This document shows positions 7,608 to 15,140 of a stretch of DNA of 24,291 nt, one piece after another. The notes below the pieces were generated by a model. It saw only the letters and a list, made by a program, of their open reading frames with translations. It had not been told where the DNA came from and ran no database searches. Position 1 is the first letter of the stretch. Every line of letters starts with the position of its first letter. The stretch is from an uncultured Propionibacteriaceae bacterium (GTDB lineage: Bacteria > Actinomycetota > Actinomycetes > Propionibacteriales > Propionibacteriaceae), in contig CAMCJC010000004.1 of NCBI GenBank assembly GCA_945875065.1, forward strand, positions 1 through 24,291, read 5' to 3'. The translations under genes and the position numbers were made by a program.

Positions 7608-8791
7608 AGACCCATCATCGGCTGAGTCAGCCACGTCGAATGCGTGCTGGTCAGCGGGATGAACGTGATCGCCACTAGGACCATCGCCTTACCCCAGCCT
7701 CGGGTCGTGGACCTGGCGCGGGCCCCTCGCCAGGTCGCGACGGCGGCCGCCGCGACCCCAACCAGCAGCGCGACGACGGCAACGAGTCCGAACTCGGCTA
7801 GGACTTCGGCGAGCCCGGAGTGGGCGTTGTTGAGGCCCTCGAACTGGTGCGGGTTCTCCGGCACGAGCGCCCAATGCTCAAAGCCGCCCGGGCCGACGCC
7901 GAGATAACCGGAGGTCCGCCACACCCACCAGGCCGACTGAAGCAGCTCGTAGCGAACCCACTCGGACGTGCCGGGCATCGCGATGCGGTGCGGATCGACG
8001 TAGCCGAGGATGGGTTCCAGGAACGGGGCCTTGACTAGCATCAGGACCACGAAGATGGCGGTCGCTGCGGCGGTGTACCACCGGGTCGCACGGGTGGCGA
8101 GCAGCCAGATCAGGGCCGCGATGGCGACGCTGAGTATCGCCATCCGCGATCCGGTCTTGAACAACAGGAACGCCTGTGCCAGGCCGAACGGGACGAGCAG
8201 CCATCGCCACGGAGAGCGGACGGTGGGCCACAGGAACGGCAGCAGCAGGAGCCCGAACGCGATGTGGTAGGCGTACAGGTTGGGGTTGTTGAACGTCGAG
8301 GCGATCAGGTCGTAGTCGGGGTAGCTGGGGCTGAAGTACACGGCCGGGACGTTGCCGGGCAGGTACCCTCCCGTCGCAACCTCCCACGCACCCACGACCC
8401 CCGTCGCCGCCAAGGAGAACATCCACCCCCAAAGGGCGGCCTTCACGATCGCCAGTCGCCCGCCGACCAGGCTCGCCGCGACGACGAGCGCCGCCGCCAG
8501 CGCGATGAGAGCGGCGTGCGCTCCGAGGACGTGGTCGGGAAAGCGCAGCCAGGCGAGCGCGCCGAAGCCGACGAACGGCGTCGCCACCGCCGCTACCCAT
8601 GTCGTCACGCCCCAGCCCCCGGAACGGTCCAGCAGTCGCAACGCTACGACACACCCCAGGAAGGCCGCGATGACTAGGCGCGACGGCATCCACAGCCCCG
8701 CCGGCAGGTAGATCGACGCGGCCGACAACGCCGGCAGGACGAAGATCAGCCCGGCCGCCGCCGTGGTCAGCCAGTGCTCAGCGCGGCCCAC
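7508..8791 (-). CDS. O-antigen ligase/polymerase-like membrane protein, copy 3
   Basis: The 427-residue protein has about ten to twelve membrane segments. It shows NNPNLYAYHIAFG, then KTGSRMAILS (R216), a GYLGVGPGGFEHWAL loop and NNAHSGLAEVLAEFG (H324). This order matches copy 1 closely, including the NPN-F/L-YA motif. The start is GTG at 8791, one base after the TGA of the flippase gene, so translation is coupled to Wzx. The charged tail after the last helix (HHQNETPNSLSR) lies within the 100-bp antisense overlap with copy 2. Pairing with a flippase makes it the best candidate for the Wzy polymerase itself, but this is inference from position only. Confidence 0.8.
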   Translation of the reverse strand: MGRAEHWLTTAAAGLIFVLPALSAASIYLPAGLWMPSRLVIAAFLGCVVALRLLDRSGGWGVTTWVAAVATPFVGFGALAWLRFPDHVLGAHAALIALAAALVVAASLVGGRLAIVKAALWGWMFSLAATGVVGAWEVATGGYLPGNVPAVYFSPSYPDYDLIASTFNNPNLYAYHIAFGLLLLPFLWPTVRSPWRWLLVPFGLAQAFLLFKTGSRMAILSVAIAALIWLLATRATRWYTAAATAIFVVLMLVKAPFLEPILGYVDPHRIAMPGTSEWVRYELLQSAWWVWRTSGYLGVGPGGFEHWALVPENPHQFEGLNNAHSGLAEVLAEFGLVAVVALLVGVAAAAVATWRGARARSTTRGWGKAMVLVAITFIPLTSTHSTWLTQPMMGLHLAWIVLLAGAAQATRNSASHHQNETPNSLSR

Positions 8792-8792
8792 G

Positions 8793-10247
8793 TCAGCCCC
8801 GGGCGGCCTTCAGTCGGCGCAGGAAGCGGGGCCCGAAGAGCCCGAGCCAGACGAGGGCGAATACGGTGCCCGCGGCCAAATCGATCCAATAGCTCGTCGA
8901 GAACTGCTGCACCGCCCATGAGCCGGCGGCTATCGCGGCACAACCGGCGGCCAGCGTCGTCGCCACCCCGGTCCAGCGCTGCTTGGTGAGCCGCCAGGCG
9001 ACGATGAACAAGATGGCTTGGGTCACGATCATGCCGACGGCGTAGCCAGCGGCGATGCCGAACAGTTGGAGGCGGGGCATGAACAGCACCCAGGCCAAGA
9101 GCGCCGTCGCGAATCCGGCGTACGGGACGACAGTCGGGATCCACACGTGCTTCTGGTCGCCGCTGGTGATCGCGCTAACCGACGGTGCCACGCTGTTCTG
9201 CACGAGCAGGGCTAGGCAGAATGCTGGGATCAGGGGCGCGGCCGTGGCGTACTGGTGGAGTCCGCGCCAGTCATAGAGGATGAAGATGATGGGCCGGGCG
9301 GCGAGCGCCACCGCCCCGAAGAACGCGACCAGGACGGTTACGAAACCGCGCGTCGCGAGGTTGGTGTGGCTGCGCATCTTGTCCATGTCACCGGCACCGT
9401 GGGCCTTCGCGAGCATCGGCATCAGCACCGCCGTCAGCCCTCCGGTGATGATCGCCAGCGGCGTGGCCAACTGCACGGCGACCCCGATGACACCCGCGGC
9501 CGCGTCGTCGAAGAAATACTGCGTGACGAGTTGGGTCACTTGAAGCAGGCCCGAACTCGCGATCGACCCGAGGGCGGTCAACGTCACGAACTTGTCGATC
9601 TCACTGCGCAGCGGCTTTTCGGGGCGGCCCGTCGCCGTCCACGGCCAGCACAGCAGCGAGTACACGCCGAGCGCAAGGCTGAGCGGCAGCGTCAGGAGCA
9701 GGTTGCGGACTCCGAGGAGCAGCAGGATCGCGGTCGCTGCGATACCGACGATGCTGGAGATGATGTCGACGCGGGTGCCGCGTTCGACCTGGTCGGCGCC
9801 GAAGTGGATGCCGCGCGCGAACAGGGCTGTGTTGACGGTGACCAGGATCGTAACTACGCACAGCGACTCCCACCAAGCCCCGTGGTAGACCAACACCCAA
9901 GTCAGTGCTCCGATGACTGACAGGATCGTCGTTACCTGCAGTACTCGGACGGCGATATGGTTCGCGACAGCGTGGATCTCGGCGTCGTCTTCTTTGCCAC
10001 GGGCACGAGCCAGGAACTTCGAGGCGGCACCCTGTGTGCTGGCCGGCCAGACCGTGTTAAGCAGCATGGCGAGCGATGTCGCGGAAGCCACCGAGCCGAA
10101 GACGGCGCTGCCCGCGAACTGGGCGATGAATAGGTTGGATATCCACCGGGAACCGCCCTGCAGACCGAGGGTGATGATCGAGAAGATGCCCCGCCTGGCG
10201 CCCGATCCCTGCGCGGGGGAATTGAGCGGAACCGGCTTGAACCCCAC
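8793..10247 (-). CDS. Wzx-like polysaccharide flippase
   Basis: The 484-residue protein has about 12-14 hydrophobic segments and the layout of MOP-superfamily oligosaccharide flippases. The N-terminal RGIFSIITLGLQGGSRWISN leads into the first helix. A central FVTLTALGSIASSGLLQVTQ segment marks the start of the second half. Wzx proteins move undecaprenyl-linked repeat units to the outer face of the cytoplasmic membrane. The GTG start at 10247 follows AAGGAG (10253-10258) at 5 bases. It is the first gene of a two-gene - strand unit with copy 3 of the ligase/polymerase family, and it is divergent from the aminotransferase gene. Confidence 0.85.
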   Translation of the reverse strand: MGFKPVPLNSPAQGSGARRGIFSIITLGLQGGSRWISNLFIAQFAGSAVFGSVASATSLAMLLNTVWPASTQGAASKFLARARGKEDDAEIHAVANHIAVRVLQVTTILSVIGALTWVLVYHGAWWESLCVVTILVTVNTALFARGIHFGADQVERGTRVDIISSIVGIAATAILLLLGVRNLLLTLPLSLALGVYSLLCWPWTATGRPEKPLRSEIDKFVTLTALGSIASSGLLQVTQLVTQYFFDDAAAGVIGVAVQLATPLAIITGGLTAVLMPMLAKAHGAGDMDKMRSHTNLATRGFVTVLVAFFGAVALAARPIIFILYDWRGLHQYATAAPLIPAFCLALLVQNSVAPSVSAITSGDQKHVWIPTVVPYAGFATALLAWVLFMPRLQLFGIAAGYAVGMIVTQAILFIVAWRLTKQRWTGVATTLAAGCAAIAAGSWAVQQFSTSYWIDLAAGTVFALVWLGLFGPRFLRRLKAARG

Positions 10248-10324
10248 GCGAACTCCTTAACTGGTGTCGTCGGCTCTGTAGACTACCGCGCCCCAGTAAT
10301 CTGCGGTATCGAGCGTTCCGAGTG

Positions 10325-10330
10325 TAGTCT
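10325..10330 (+). promoter_or_regulatory. Candidate -10 box for a leaderless transcript
   Basis: TAGTCT, matching the actinobacterial TANNNT -10 pattern, ends 6 bases before the ATG at 10337. That spacing would put the transcription start on or next to the start codon. No ribosome binding site is visible upstream of this ATG. A second TAGACT at 10279-10284, with TTAACT 16 bases upstream, could give a leadered transcript instead. Confidence 0.4.
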
Positions 10331-10336
10331 CGGTCC

Positions 10337-11485
10337 ATGGCTTTTCTTCCCTTCGCCCGTCCGGACATCACCGAGGCCGAGATTGACGCCGTCGTCGAGA
10401 CGATGCGCTCCGGCTGGCTGACGACGGGTCCGAACGCCGCCGCTTTCGAGAAGGAGTTCGTCGAGTTCCTGGGGGCCGATGCTCAGGCCGTCGCGATCAA
10501 CTCCGCCACCGCCGGCCTCCACTTGGCCTTCGAAGCCATCGGGGTCGGCCCGGGAACCGAGGTCCTGGTCCCCACGTGGACGTTCACGTCGACGGCGGAG
10601 GCCGTCCGCTATCTCGGCGGCGATCCGATCCTCGTCGACGTGGACCCGGAGACGCTGTGCATCGACCTCGAGGATGCCGAGCGCAAGGTCACCGAGCGGA
10701 CCATCGCGATCGCGCCCGTCCACTTCTCCGGCCTAGCCGTCCCGGACGGCGCACTATCGGACTTCGCTAGGCGCCACGGCTTGAAGGTCGTTGAGGACGC
10801 GGCGCACTCGTTCCCGACGCTGAACGAGGGCAAGCTCGTCGGTACTCACGGCCACGAGGCCACCGTCTACAGCTTCTACGCCACCAAGACGATGACCACG
10901 GGTGAGGGCGGCATGGTCGTGACTCCGGACCCGGAACTCGCGGCCCGCATGCGCACGATGCGGCTGCACGGCATCAACCGTGATGTCTTCGACCGTTACA
11001 CCTCTAACAAGCCCAGCTGGCACTACGACGTCGTCGCCCCGGGGTACAAGTACAACTTGACCGACACCGCCGCCGCGATGGGCCGCGTCCAGCTCAAGCG
11101 CACGCCGGAGATGGTCGGGCGCCGCACTGACATCGCCAAGGCGTTCGACGAGGCGTTCCAGGGTCTGCCCTTGAGGCTACCGACCCACGCCCCCGAGGGC
11201 TCTAGCCACGCCTGGCACCTGTACGTGGCGCGCCTGACCGATGACGCCCCCGTCGACCGCGACCGGTTCATCGAGCTGATGGCCGAGCGGGAGGTCGGCA
11301 CCAGCGTCCACTTCATTCCGCTGCACCTGCACCCGTATTGGCGCGACACGTACCAGCACGCCCCTGAATCGTTCCCCGTCGCCTCGGCCGAGTTCCAGAA
11401 GGCTTTCAGCCTCCCGATCTTCTCGGCCATGACCGACGACGACGTCACCAAGGTGATCGACGCCGTGAAGGCCATCCTTTCGTGA
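10337..11485 (+). CDS. DegT/DnrJ/EryC1/StrS-family sugar aminotransferase
   Basis: The 382-residue PLP enzyme has all family landmarks. GWLTTGPNAAAFEKEF and INSATAGLHLAFEAIG lie at the N-terminus, VEDAAHSF at the cofactor site, and YSFYATKTMTTGEGGMV contains the Schiff-base lysine (K184). Near the C-terminus SVHFIPLHLHPYWRD is typical of nucleotide-sugar 4-aminotransferases such as PglE/ArnB. It should aminate a UDP-4-keto-6-deoxy sugar, the product expected from the WbpM-like dehydratase encoded at 18061-19933. The stop overlaps the GTG of the phosphoglycosyl transferase gene (GTGA). It may be leaderless. The exact regiochemistry (C3 or C4) is not certain from sequence, although the neighbours favour C4. 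Confidence 0.9.
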   Translation: MAFLPFARPDITEAEIDAVVETMRSGWLTTGPNAAAFEKEFVEFLGADAQAVAINSATAGLHLAFEAIGVGPGTEVLVPTWTFTSTAEAVRYLGGDPILVDVDPETLCIDLEDAERKVTERTIAIAPVHFSGLAVPDGALSDFARRHGLKVVEDAAHSFPTLNEGKLVGTHGHEATVYSFYATKTMTTGEGGMVVTPDPELAARMRTMRLHGINRDVFDRYTSNKPSWHYDVVAPGYKYNLTDTAAAMGRVQLKRTPEMVGRRTDIAKAFDEAFQGLPLRLPTHAPEGSSHAWHLYVARLTDDAPVDRDRFIELMAEREVGTSVHFIPLHLHPYWRDTYQHAPESFPVASAEFQKAFSLPIFSAMTDDDVTKVIDAVKAILS

Positions 11486-12081
11486 ACGCGTTCCTGAAGC
11501 GCGCCTTCGACATCGGATCGTCGGCGGCAGGGCTGGTGGTCCTGTCGCCGCTGTTCGTCATCGTGTCGCTGCTGATCTGGCTGGGAGATCGCGGGCCGGT
11601 GTTCTTCCGGCAGGAACGTGTCGGCCGCCACGGCCGCATGTTCCGCATCCACAAGTTCCGCACGATGCGCGTCGACAACCGCGGAGCTCTCGTCACCAGC
11701 GCCAATGACGCCCGCATCACGCCTGTCGGCGCGTTCCTTCGGAAGTGGAAGTTCGACGAGCTGCCGCAACTGATCGACGTCCTGGTCGGGGACATGTCGA
11801 TCGTCGGCCCGCGCCCGGAGGTCCCCCACTACGTCGACCTGTGGGATCCGAACGCCCGCGAGCAGATCCTCGCGATTCGTCCCGGCATCTCCGACCCGGC
11901 GGCCATCGTCTTCCGCAACGAGCAGGACGAACTCGCAGCGGCCCCGGACCCGGACGCCCACTACGTGAACGTGATCCTGCCGAAGAAGGTCGAGATGTAC
12001 CACAAGTACGTCAAGGAGATGAGCTTCATCGGCGACCTGAAACTGATCTTCCGCACGTTCGCCGCCATCGCGAAGGATTGA
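11482..12081 (+). CDS. Bacterial sugar transferase, PglC-like phosphoglycosyl transferase
   Basis: At 199 residues this is a minimal monotopic phosphoglycosyl transferase, without the extra transmembrane domain of WbaP/WcaJ enzymes. It has the re-entrant helix (LKRAFDIGSSAAGLVVLSPL), then GPVFFRQERVG, FRIHKFRTMR, the catalytic Asp-Glu pair in KFDELPQL (D92, E93) and GDMSIVGPRPEVPHYV. It moves a sugar-1-phosphate from UDP-sugar to undecaprenyl phosphate and so starts repeat-unit assembly. The GTG start overlaps the aminotransferase stop. In PglC-type systems the transferred sugar is often a 4-amino-derived UDP-sugar, which agrees with the fused gene order here. The substrate remains inferred. 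Confidence 0.9.
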   Translation: MNAFLKRAFDIGSSAAGLVVLSPLFVIVSLLIWLGDRGPVFFRQERVGRHGRMFRIHKFRTMRVDNRGALVTSANDARITPVGAFLRKWKFDELPQLIDVLVGDMSIVGPRPEVPHYVDLWDPNAREQILAIRPGISDPAAIVFRNEQDELAAAPDPDAHYVNVILPKKVEMYHKYVKEMSFIGDLKLIFRTFAAIAKD

Positions 12082-12124
12082 CTCCGCCCTGCCCTTCGTC
12101 CTTGCTGAGCCGGTGCCGTTTCCG

Positions 12125-13075
12125 TTACCTGTGGCGGGAGGCGGCTTGCGAGACCACCACGACCAAGGCAGCCATCTCGTAATGGACGTTGTAGGCGCCC
12201 AGGGCTGAGTAGACCATCCGGCCAACCGGGTAGTCCCAGATCTGCAGACCGCCCACCACGAGGGTCAGCACAACGACGCTCGTCCACATCGCGGGGCCGC
12301 CCAACAGCGGGGACGATCCGGTCGCCACCAACACAGTATTCCGGCACTCCACCTGGGTGAAACCGATCCAGAACAGGTAGTGCATCCCTTGCATGAAACA
12401 AAAAACGGCGTACCAGCGCATGGCGGTCGCCGGGTCGGCGCCGGGTGGTGCGGTGGCCGAAACGAGGGCATTGGCATGAATGCCCTCAGGCAGCAAGCGT
12501 GGACCGGGGCTCGTGGCGAGGAACCCAACGAGCAGCATCGCCGGGATGACCGCAGCCCAGACGACGAGAAAACCGTGTACCGCCCGGCGGATGACCGGAG
12601 TGAGTCGTCGTCCCCAATCCCAGACGAGTACGACGGGAACCAAGTTGTGGATGTGGGCGGCAGCGAAGAGCCACCAGCTGAGATGTATCGCCCCCAGCGT
12701 GGTGACCACGACCATGACCCCAATCACCACCCACCGGAGGGTTCCACGGCACACCAGATGAGCCACCAAGCACATCACTGCGCCGGAGGCAATGATCTCG
12801 ACCCGATGACCAGCCGTGAACCACTGGGTGGAAGCCACCCTGATAAGTGCCATGGTTGTCAGCCAGACCACGATCACCGGCCCGCCTCCGGGCGGGATGA
12901 CCTCCGCCGTCCGGCCCACCAGGTAGCGCAGCGCGCAGGCGATGTGTAGCACACCGACCGTTCCCATGACGAAGACGTTCATCTCGAATGGGAGGCACAG
13001 GGTCATTCCCAAGACGAGAACTGCGGCCCCCGCCCATGGCCACAGCACCGGCGGGGTGTCACGAAGCGTCGACAC
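12125..13075 (-). CDS. Unknown polytopic membrane protein with membrane-embedded histidines
   Basis: I do not recognise a named family. The 316-residue protein has about eight or nine hydrophobic segments. Histidines recur in or beside the helices: GVLHIACALRYL, GAIHLSWWLFAAAHIHNLVP, MQGMHYLFWIGF and AYNVHYEMAALV. Clustered histidines next to aromatic residues suggest a metal or haem site in the membrane, as in some membrane oxygenases and desaturases, but no diagnostic motif is present. The start is GTG at 13075 with no clear ribosome site. It lies 5 bases after the stop of the small single-TM gene, so it is probably translated by coupling. It converges on the sugar transferase gene with a 43-bp gap, and nothing ties it to the polysaccharide pathway. 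Confidence 0.75.
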   Translation of the reverse strand: MSTLRDTPPVLWPWAGAAVLVLGMTLCLPFEMNVFVMGTVGVLHIACALRYLVGRTAEVIPPGGGPVIVVWLTTMALIRVASTQWFTAGHRVEIIASGAVMCLVAHLVCRGTLRWVVIGVMVVVTTLGAIHLSWWLFAAAHIHNLVPVVLVWDWGRRLTPVIRRAVHGFLVVWAAVIPAMLLVGFLATSPGPRLLPEGIHANALVSATAPPGADPATAMRWYAVFCFMQGMHYLFWIGFTQVECRNTVLVATGSSPLLGGPAMWTSVVVLTLVVGGLQIWDYPVGRMVYSALGAYNVHYEMAALVVVVSQAASRHR

Positions 13076-13080
13076 GACAA

Positions 13081-13332
13081 TCAGGGGGTTGGTTCATCCG
13101 GAGCGGGGCCGGGCTGTGGTTCGGCGGCCGGTGCCGTGGTGGGAGGCTCGAAGGCCCGATCGGGGGTGCGGGCTCGTCCGCGACGTCGCAGCACCACGAT
13201 GAGCGTGATCGCGGCTACCAGCACCGCCAGGGCAACCAGCACGAGTACCAGCCACTCGTCGGTGATATCCGCTGGATAGGGGGTGACATCCAATAACATC
13301 GCTCCAGTCTGGCACGTGAGGGTGTCGGCCAT
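13081..13332 (-). CDS. Small single-TM membrane protein with proline-rich tail
   Basis: Up to 83 residues long, it has one transmembrane helix (WLVLVLVALAVLVAAITLIVV), then basic RRRGRAR and a Pro/Ala/Glu-rich cytoplasmic tail ending in PDEPTP. The topology is probably N-out, C-in by the positive-inside rule. The start is uncertain: ATG at 13332 lacks a ribosome site. The internal ATG at 13299 follows GGAG too closely (2 bases), while TTG two codons further on would have GGAG at 8 bases. It sits just upstream of the histidine-rich membrane protein and diverges from the 117-residue membrane protein. A role as accessory subunit of that neighbour is inferred from position only. Confidence 0.55.
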   Translation of the reverse strand: MADTLTCQTGAMLLDVTPYPADITDEWLVLVLVALAVLVAAITLIVVLRRRGRARTPDRAFEPPTTAPAAEPQPGPAPDEPTP

Positions 13333-13349
13333 CGCGGTGGAGTGGTGTT

Positions 13350-13703
13350 ATGACTTCTTGGTTGTCGGCTTATTTGCTCACCTGCGCGGTGGAGATCCCG
13401 GTCATCCTGCTCGCTGCCCGGGCGCTGAGCTGGTCGGTGAGACTCCGACCCCTGCTGCTGATCGGGTGGGCACTGCAATTCACCCATCCTGTCTTATGGC
13501 TGGTGTCCCCCAGCACCGCCGACGCCCTGCTGGGAGCCGAGATGGTGATCGTCCTCGTCGAGGGTGCGGCGCTTGGGCAGTGGGCATCGCACCGGCCGGA
13601 GCTGGAGAATCACCCGGTGAGGTGCGCCGCCATGGCGGTGAGCATGGCGGCCAATGCCGCCTCGGTACTGGTGGGTCTGGCTGTGCCGCAAGTTGTTCGG
13701 TGA
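13350..13703 (+). CDS. Small membrane protein, THPxxW type, unknown function
   Basis: The 117-residue protein has three to four hydrophobic segments. An acidic residue lies in the first helix (AVEIPVILL), followed by QFTHPVLWLVSP and later AEMVIVLVEGAALGQW. I recall small bacterial membrane proteins sharing a helix-THPxxW-helix-E...VE layout, but I know no assigned function. The start is good: GGAG at 13339-13342 lies 7 bases before ATG. It diverges from the two-gene - strand unit with only 17 bp between the outermost starts, so the three genes probably share a control region and may act together. Confidence is for it being a real gene, not for a function. Confidence 0.6.
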   Translation: MTSWLSAYLLTCAVEIPVILLAARALSWSVRLRPLLLIGWALQFTHPVLWLVSPSTADALLGAEMVIVLVEGAALGQWASHRPELENHPVRCAAMAVSMAANAASVLVGLAVPQVVR

Positions 13704-14153
13704 CCGCGCTGGGATGCTCCTCCCGGCAGGCGCTGCGACCCTATCCCCCGGCCTTTAAGAAAAGTCCGCGGTCCATCGCATGGCAGGAGGCTTATTCAGG
13801 AACCCCGTGGGCTTGGTTGCCGGCAGGGCGCGATGTTTCTGGTGTGGTCACGTCTAGGCACCCGTGTCCGAATCTAGGCCCCGGCCGACTGACCGTACCG
13901 GCCCCTGCCTGACCCGGCCCCTGTATGTGCGCGAATCGCCGTTTTGGGTGAGTGGGGGTGTGCGCGGCTAGGGGTTTTGCAAGGCTGGTTCACCTGGCCC
14001 GGCGATTCGTGCACGTATCGGGAGGGGCGTGGAGGCTCCTTACCACGATCACCGCGGTGCGATCTCTTCCTCGCCCGCGTCCCGCCCTTAGTCGGGGTGC
14101 AGGACGACCAGCGCGTCGTCGGGGGCGGCCACCGGCCTCCAGCCCGCTGTGAC
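13704..14153. other. Gene-free stretch between convergent genes
   Basis: No convincing gene is seen in these 450 bases. Two items stand out. A 9-bp inverted repeat (CGAATCGCC at 13932-13940, GGCGATTCG at 14001-14009) encloses a G-rich 60-base spacer. On the - strand, reading past the TGA of the 14154-14687 gene stays open in frame to a TAA near 14095 and includes APDDALVVLHPD. That could be a remnant of a longer ancestral C-terminus or chance. Confidence 0.4.
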
Positions 14154-14687
14154 TCACCCGGTCTCGGAGGGCCTGCTCGCCGGTGGGGTCCTGCGTCGGC
14201 GGACCCAGTTCAGGAACCGACCGATCATCACCAGCACGCCAGCCACCCCCACCGAGAAGGCTGCCGTGAGGGGGGTGAAGATGAAGATGGCCACGTTGCC
14301 GATCGGGGCCCCGGGGCCGGTGACCATGATGATCGTGTCACCGTCACGGCTCCTCGAGTAGTCCCGCCACGCGACGTCGACTGTACGGCCCGACACGTCA
14401 CGACCCGCGTGCACGGGGCGAGCACGCGGGGTCGGGCCCGGTCCCCACGTAGCGCTCACCATCTCGCACCGCCACACGCCGCTCCACTTCTCCTGGCAGA
14501 CGCCCACCTGGGCCGTGCCGACGTTGATCGGATCGGGGTCGGTGCCGCCGCCGTGGTCTTGCATCCACTGGTAGCCGAAGCCGAGGACTACCAGCGACAA
14601 GACAAGCCACGTGAGCACGGCGATGATCGCTCGCCGCTCACCAGGCTCGCTGCGCACCCCCCGCCTACGACGCCAACGGCCCACCAT
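14154..14687 (-). CDS. Two-region membrane-anchored protein, unknown function
   Basis: The 177-residue protein has an N-terminal helix (AIIAVLTWLVLSLVVLGFGY, about residues 20-40). An extracytoplasmic domain of about 90 residues follows, with two cysteines that could pair (VGVCQEKWSGVWRCEM). One or two C-terminal helices (IGNVAIFIFTPLTAAFSVGVAG) precede a basic RRRR tail. The TM-domain-TM architecture resembles DUF3592-type proteins, but I cannot confirm the family. ATG at 14687 is preferred to TTG at 14690 because GGGAG lies 8 bases upstream. Its ATG overlaps the stop of a short upstream frame that lacks a normal start. There is no visible link to polysaccharide synthesis. Confidence 0.6.
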   Translation of the reverse strand: MVGRWRRRRGVRSEPGERRAIIAVLTWLVLSLVVLGFGYQWMQDHGGGTDPDPINVGTAQVGVCQEKWSGVWRCEMVSATWGPGPTPRARPVHAGRDVSGRTVDVAWRDYSRSRDGDTIIMVTGPGAPIGNVAIFIFTPLTAAFSVGVAGVLVMIGRFLNWVRRRRTPPASRPSETG

Positions 14688-14880
14688 CAACTCCGCTCCC
14701 GCCGGCGGTCGTCGCCGGCCTGCTCGCCACGGGCCGCCGACTGCGCGAGTTTCCGCCGGACGGCTGCTTCCATGGCCAGAGCGAGGTCGACGAAACCGGA
14801 GATGAACCCGAGCGAGTCGAACGCCGCAGCGGGCTGGATGGCATGGTCACCCGATCGACTGTAGTCGCGCCGGGTGTCAT
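14687..14880 (-). pseudogene. Frame-broken small ORF upstream of the two-region membrane protein
   Basis: A frame ending in TGA at 14687-14689, overlapping the next ATG, reads protein-like sequence: HAIQPAAAFDSLGFISGFVD, then LALAMEAAVRRKLAQSAARG. It has no ATG/GTG/TTG start except an internal ATG at 14773. The adjoining frame offers ATG at 14880 (MTPGATTVDR). Restoring one base near 14850 would join the two into about 66 residues. This could be a small gene broken by a one-base deletion, or a gene using a non-standard start. No family is recognised. Confidence 0.3.
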
Positions 14881-15088
14881 CTCCCAGCCAAGGCGGGGCG
14901 GCAGGCCTTGCCGGTGGGGACTATCAGAGAAACAGTCGTTTCCGAAACCATGCCCACGGCGGTCACATGGGTACCTCCCCTGTGGCTTCTGAAGGCTTAT
15001 CGGAGCGGGGTTGAGAATGCGAGGGGACTTTGGCGGCTGGCTAGTGGATCAAAACTTAGGGTCATAACCTGATTCATTCGGAACCTCT

Positions 15089-15114
15089 CTCGAACCGTTT
15101 TCGAGCAGTAGGCT
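15089..15114 (+). promoter_or_regulatory. Stem-loop next to a -10-like box
   Basis: CTCGAA (15089-15094) and TTCGAG (15100-15105) form a short inverted repeat. TAGGCT (15109-15114), a TANNNT-type -10 box, follows it, 26 bases before the ATG at 15141. The repeat lies where a -35 box or operator would be. Local GC drops sharply here, consistent with a promoter. Confidence 0.3.
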
Positions 15115-15140
15115 GGGTGAACTAATCGAAAGAATAAATC

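Noticed and set aside
12380..12949. 189-residue + strand frame opposite the histidine-rich membrane gene
   Set aside because: The composition (many His, Pro, Asp) is that of an antisense frame of membrane code.
13780..13857. 26-codon + strand ORF with a CxxC-like ending (RCFWCGH)
   Set aside because: Too short, no ribosome site and no supporting context.
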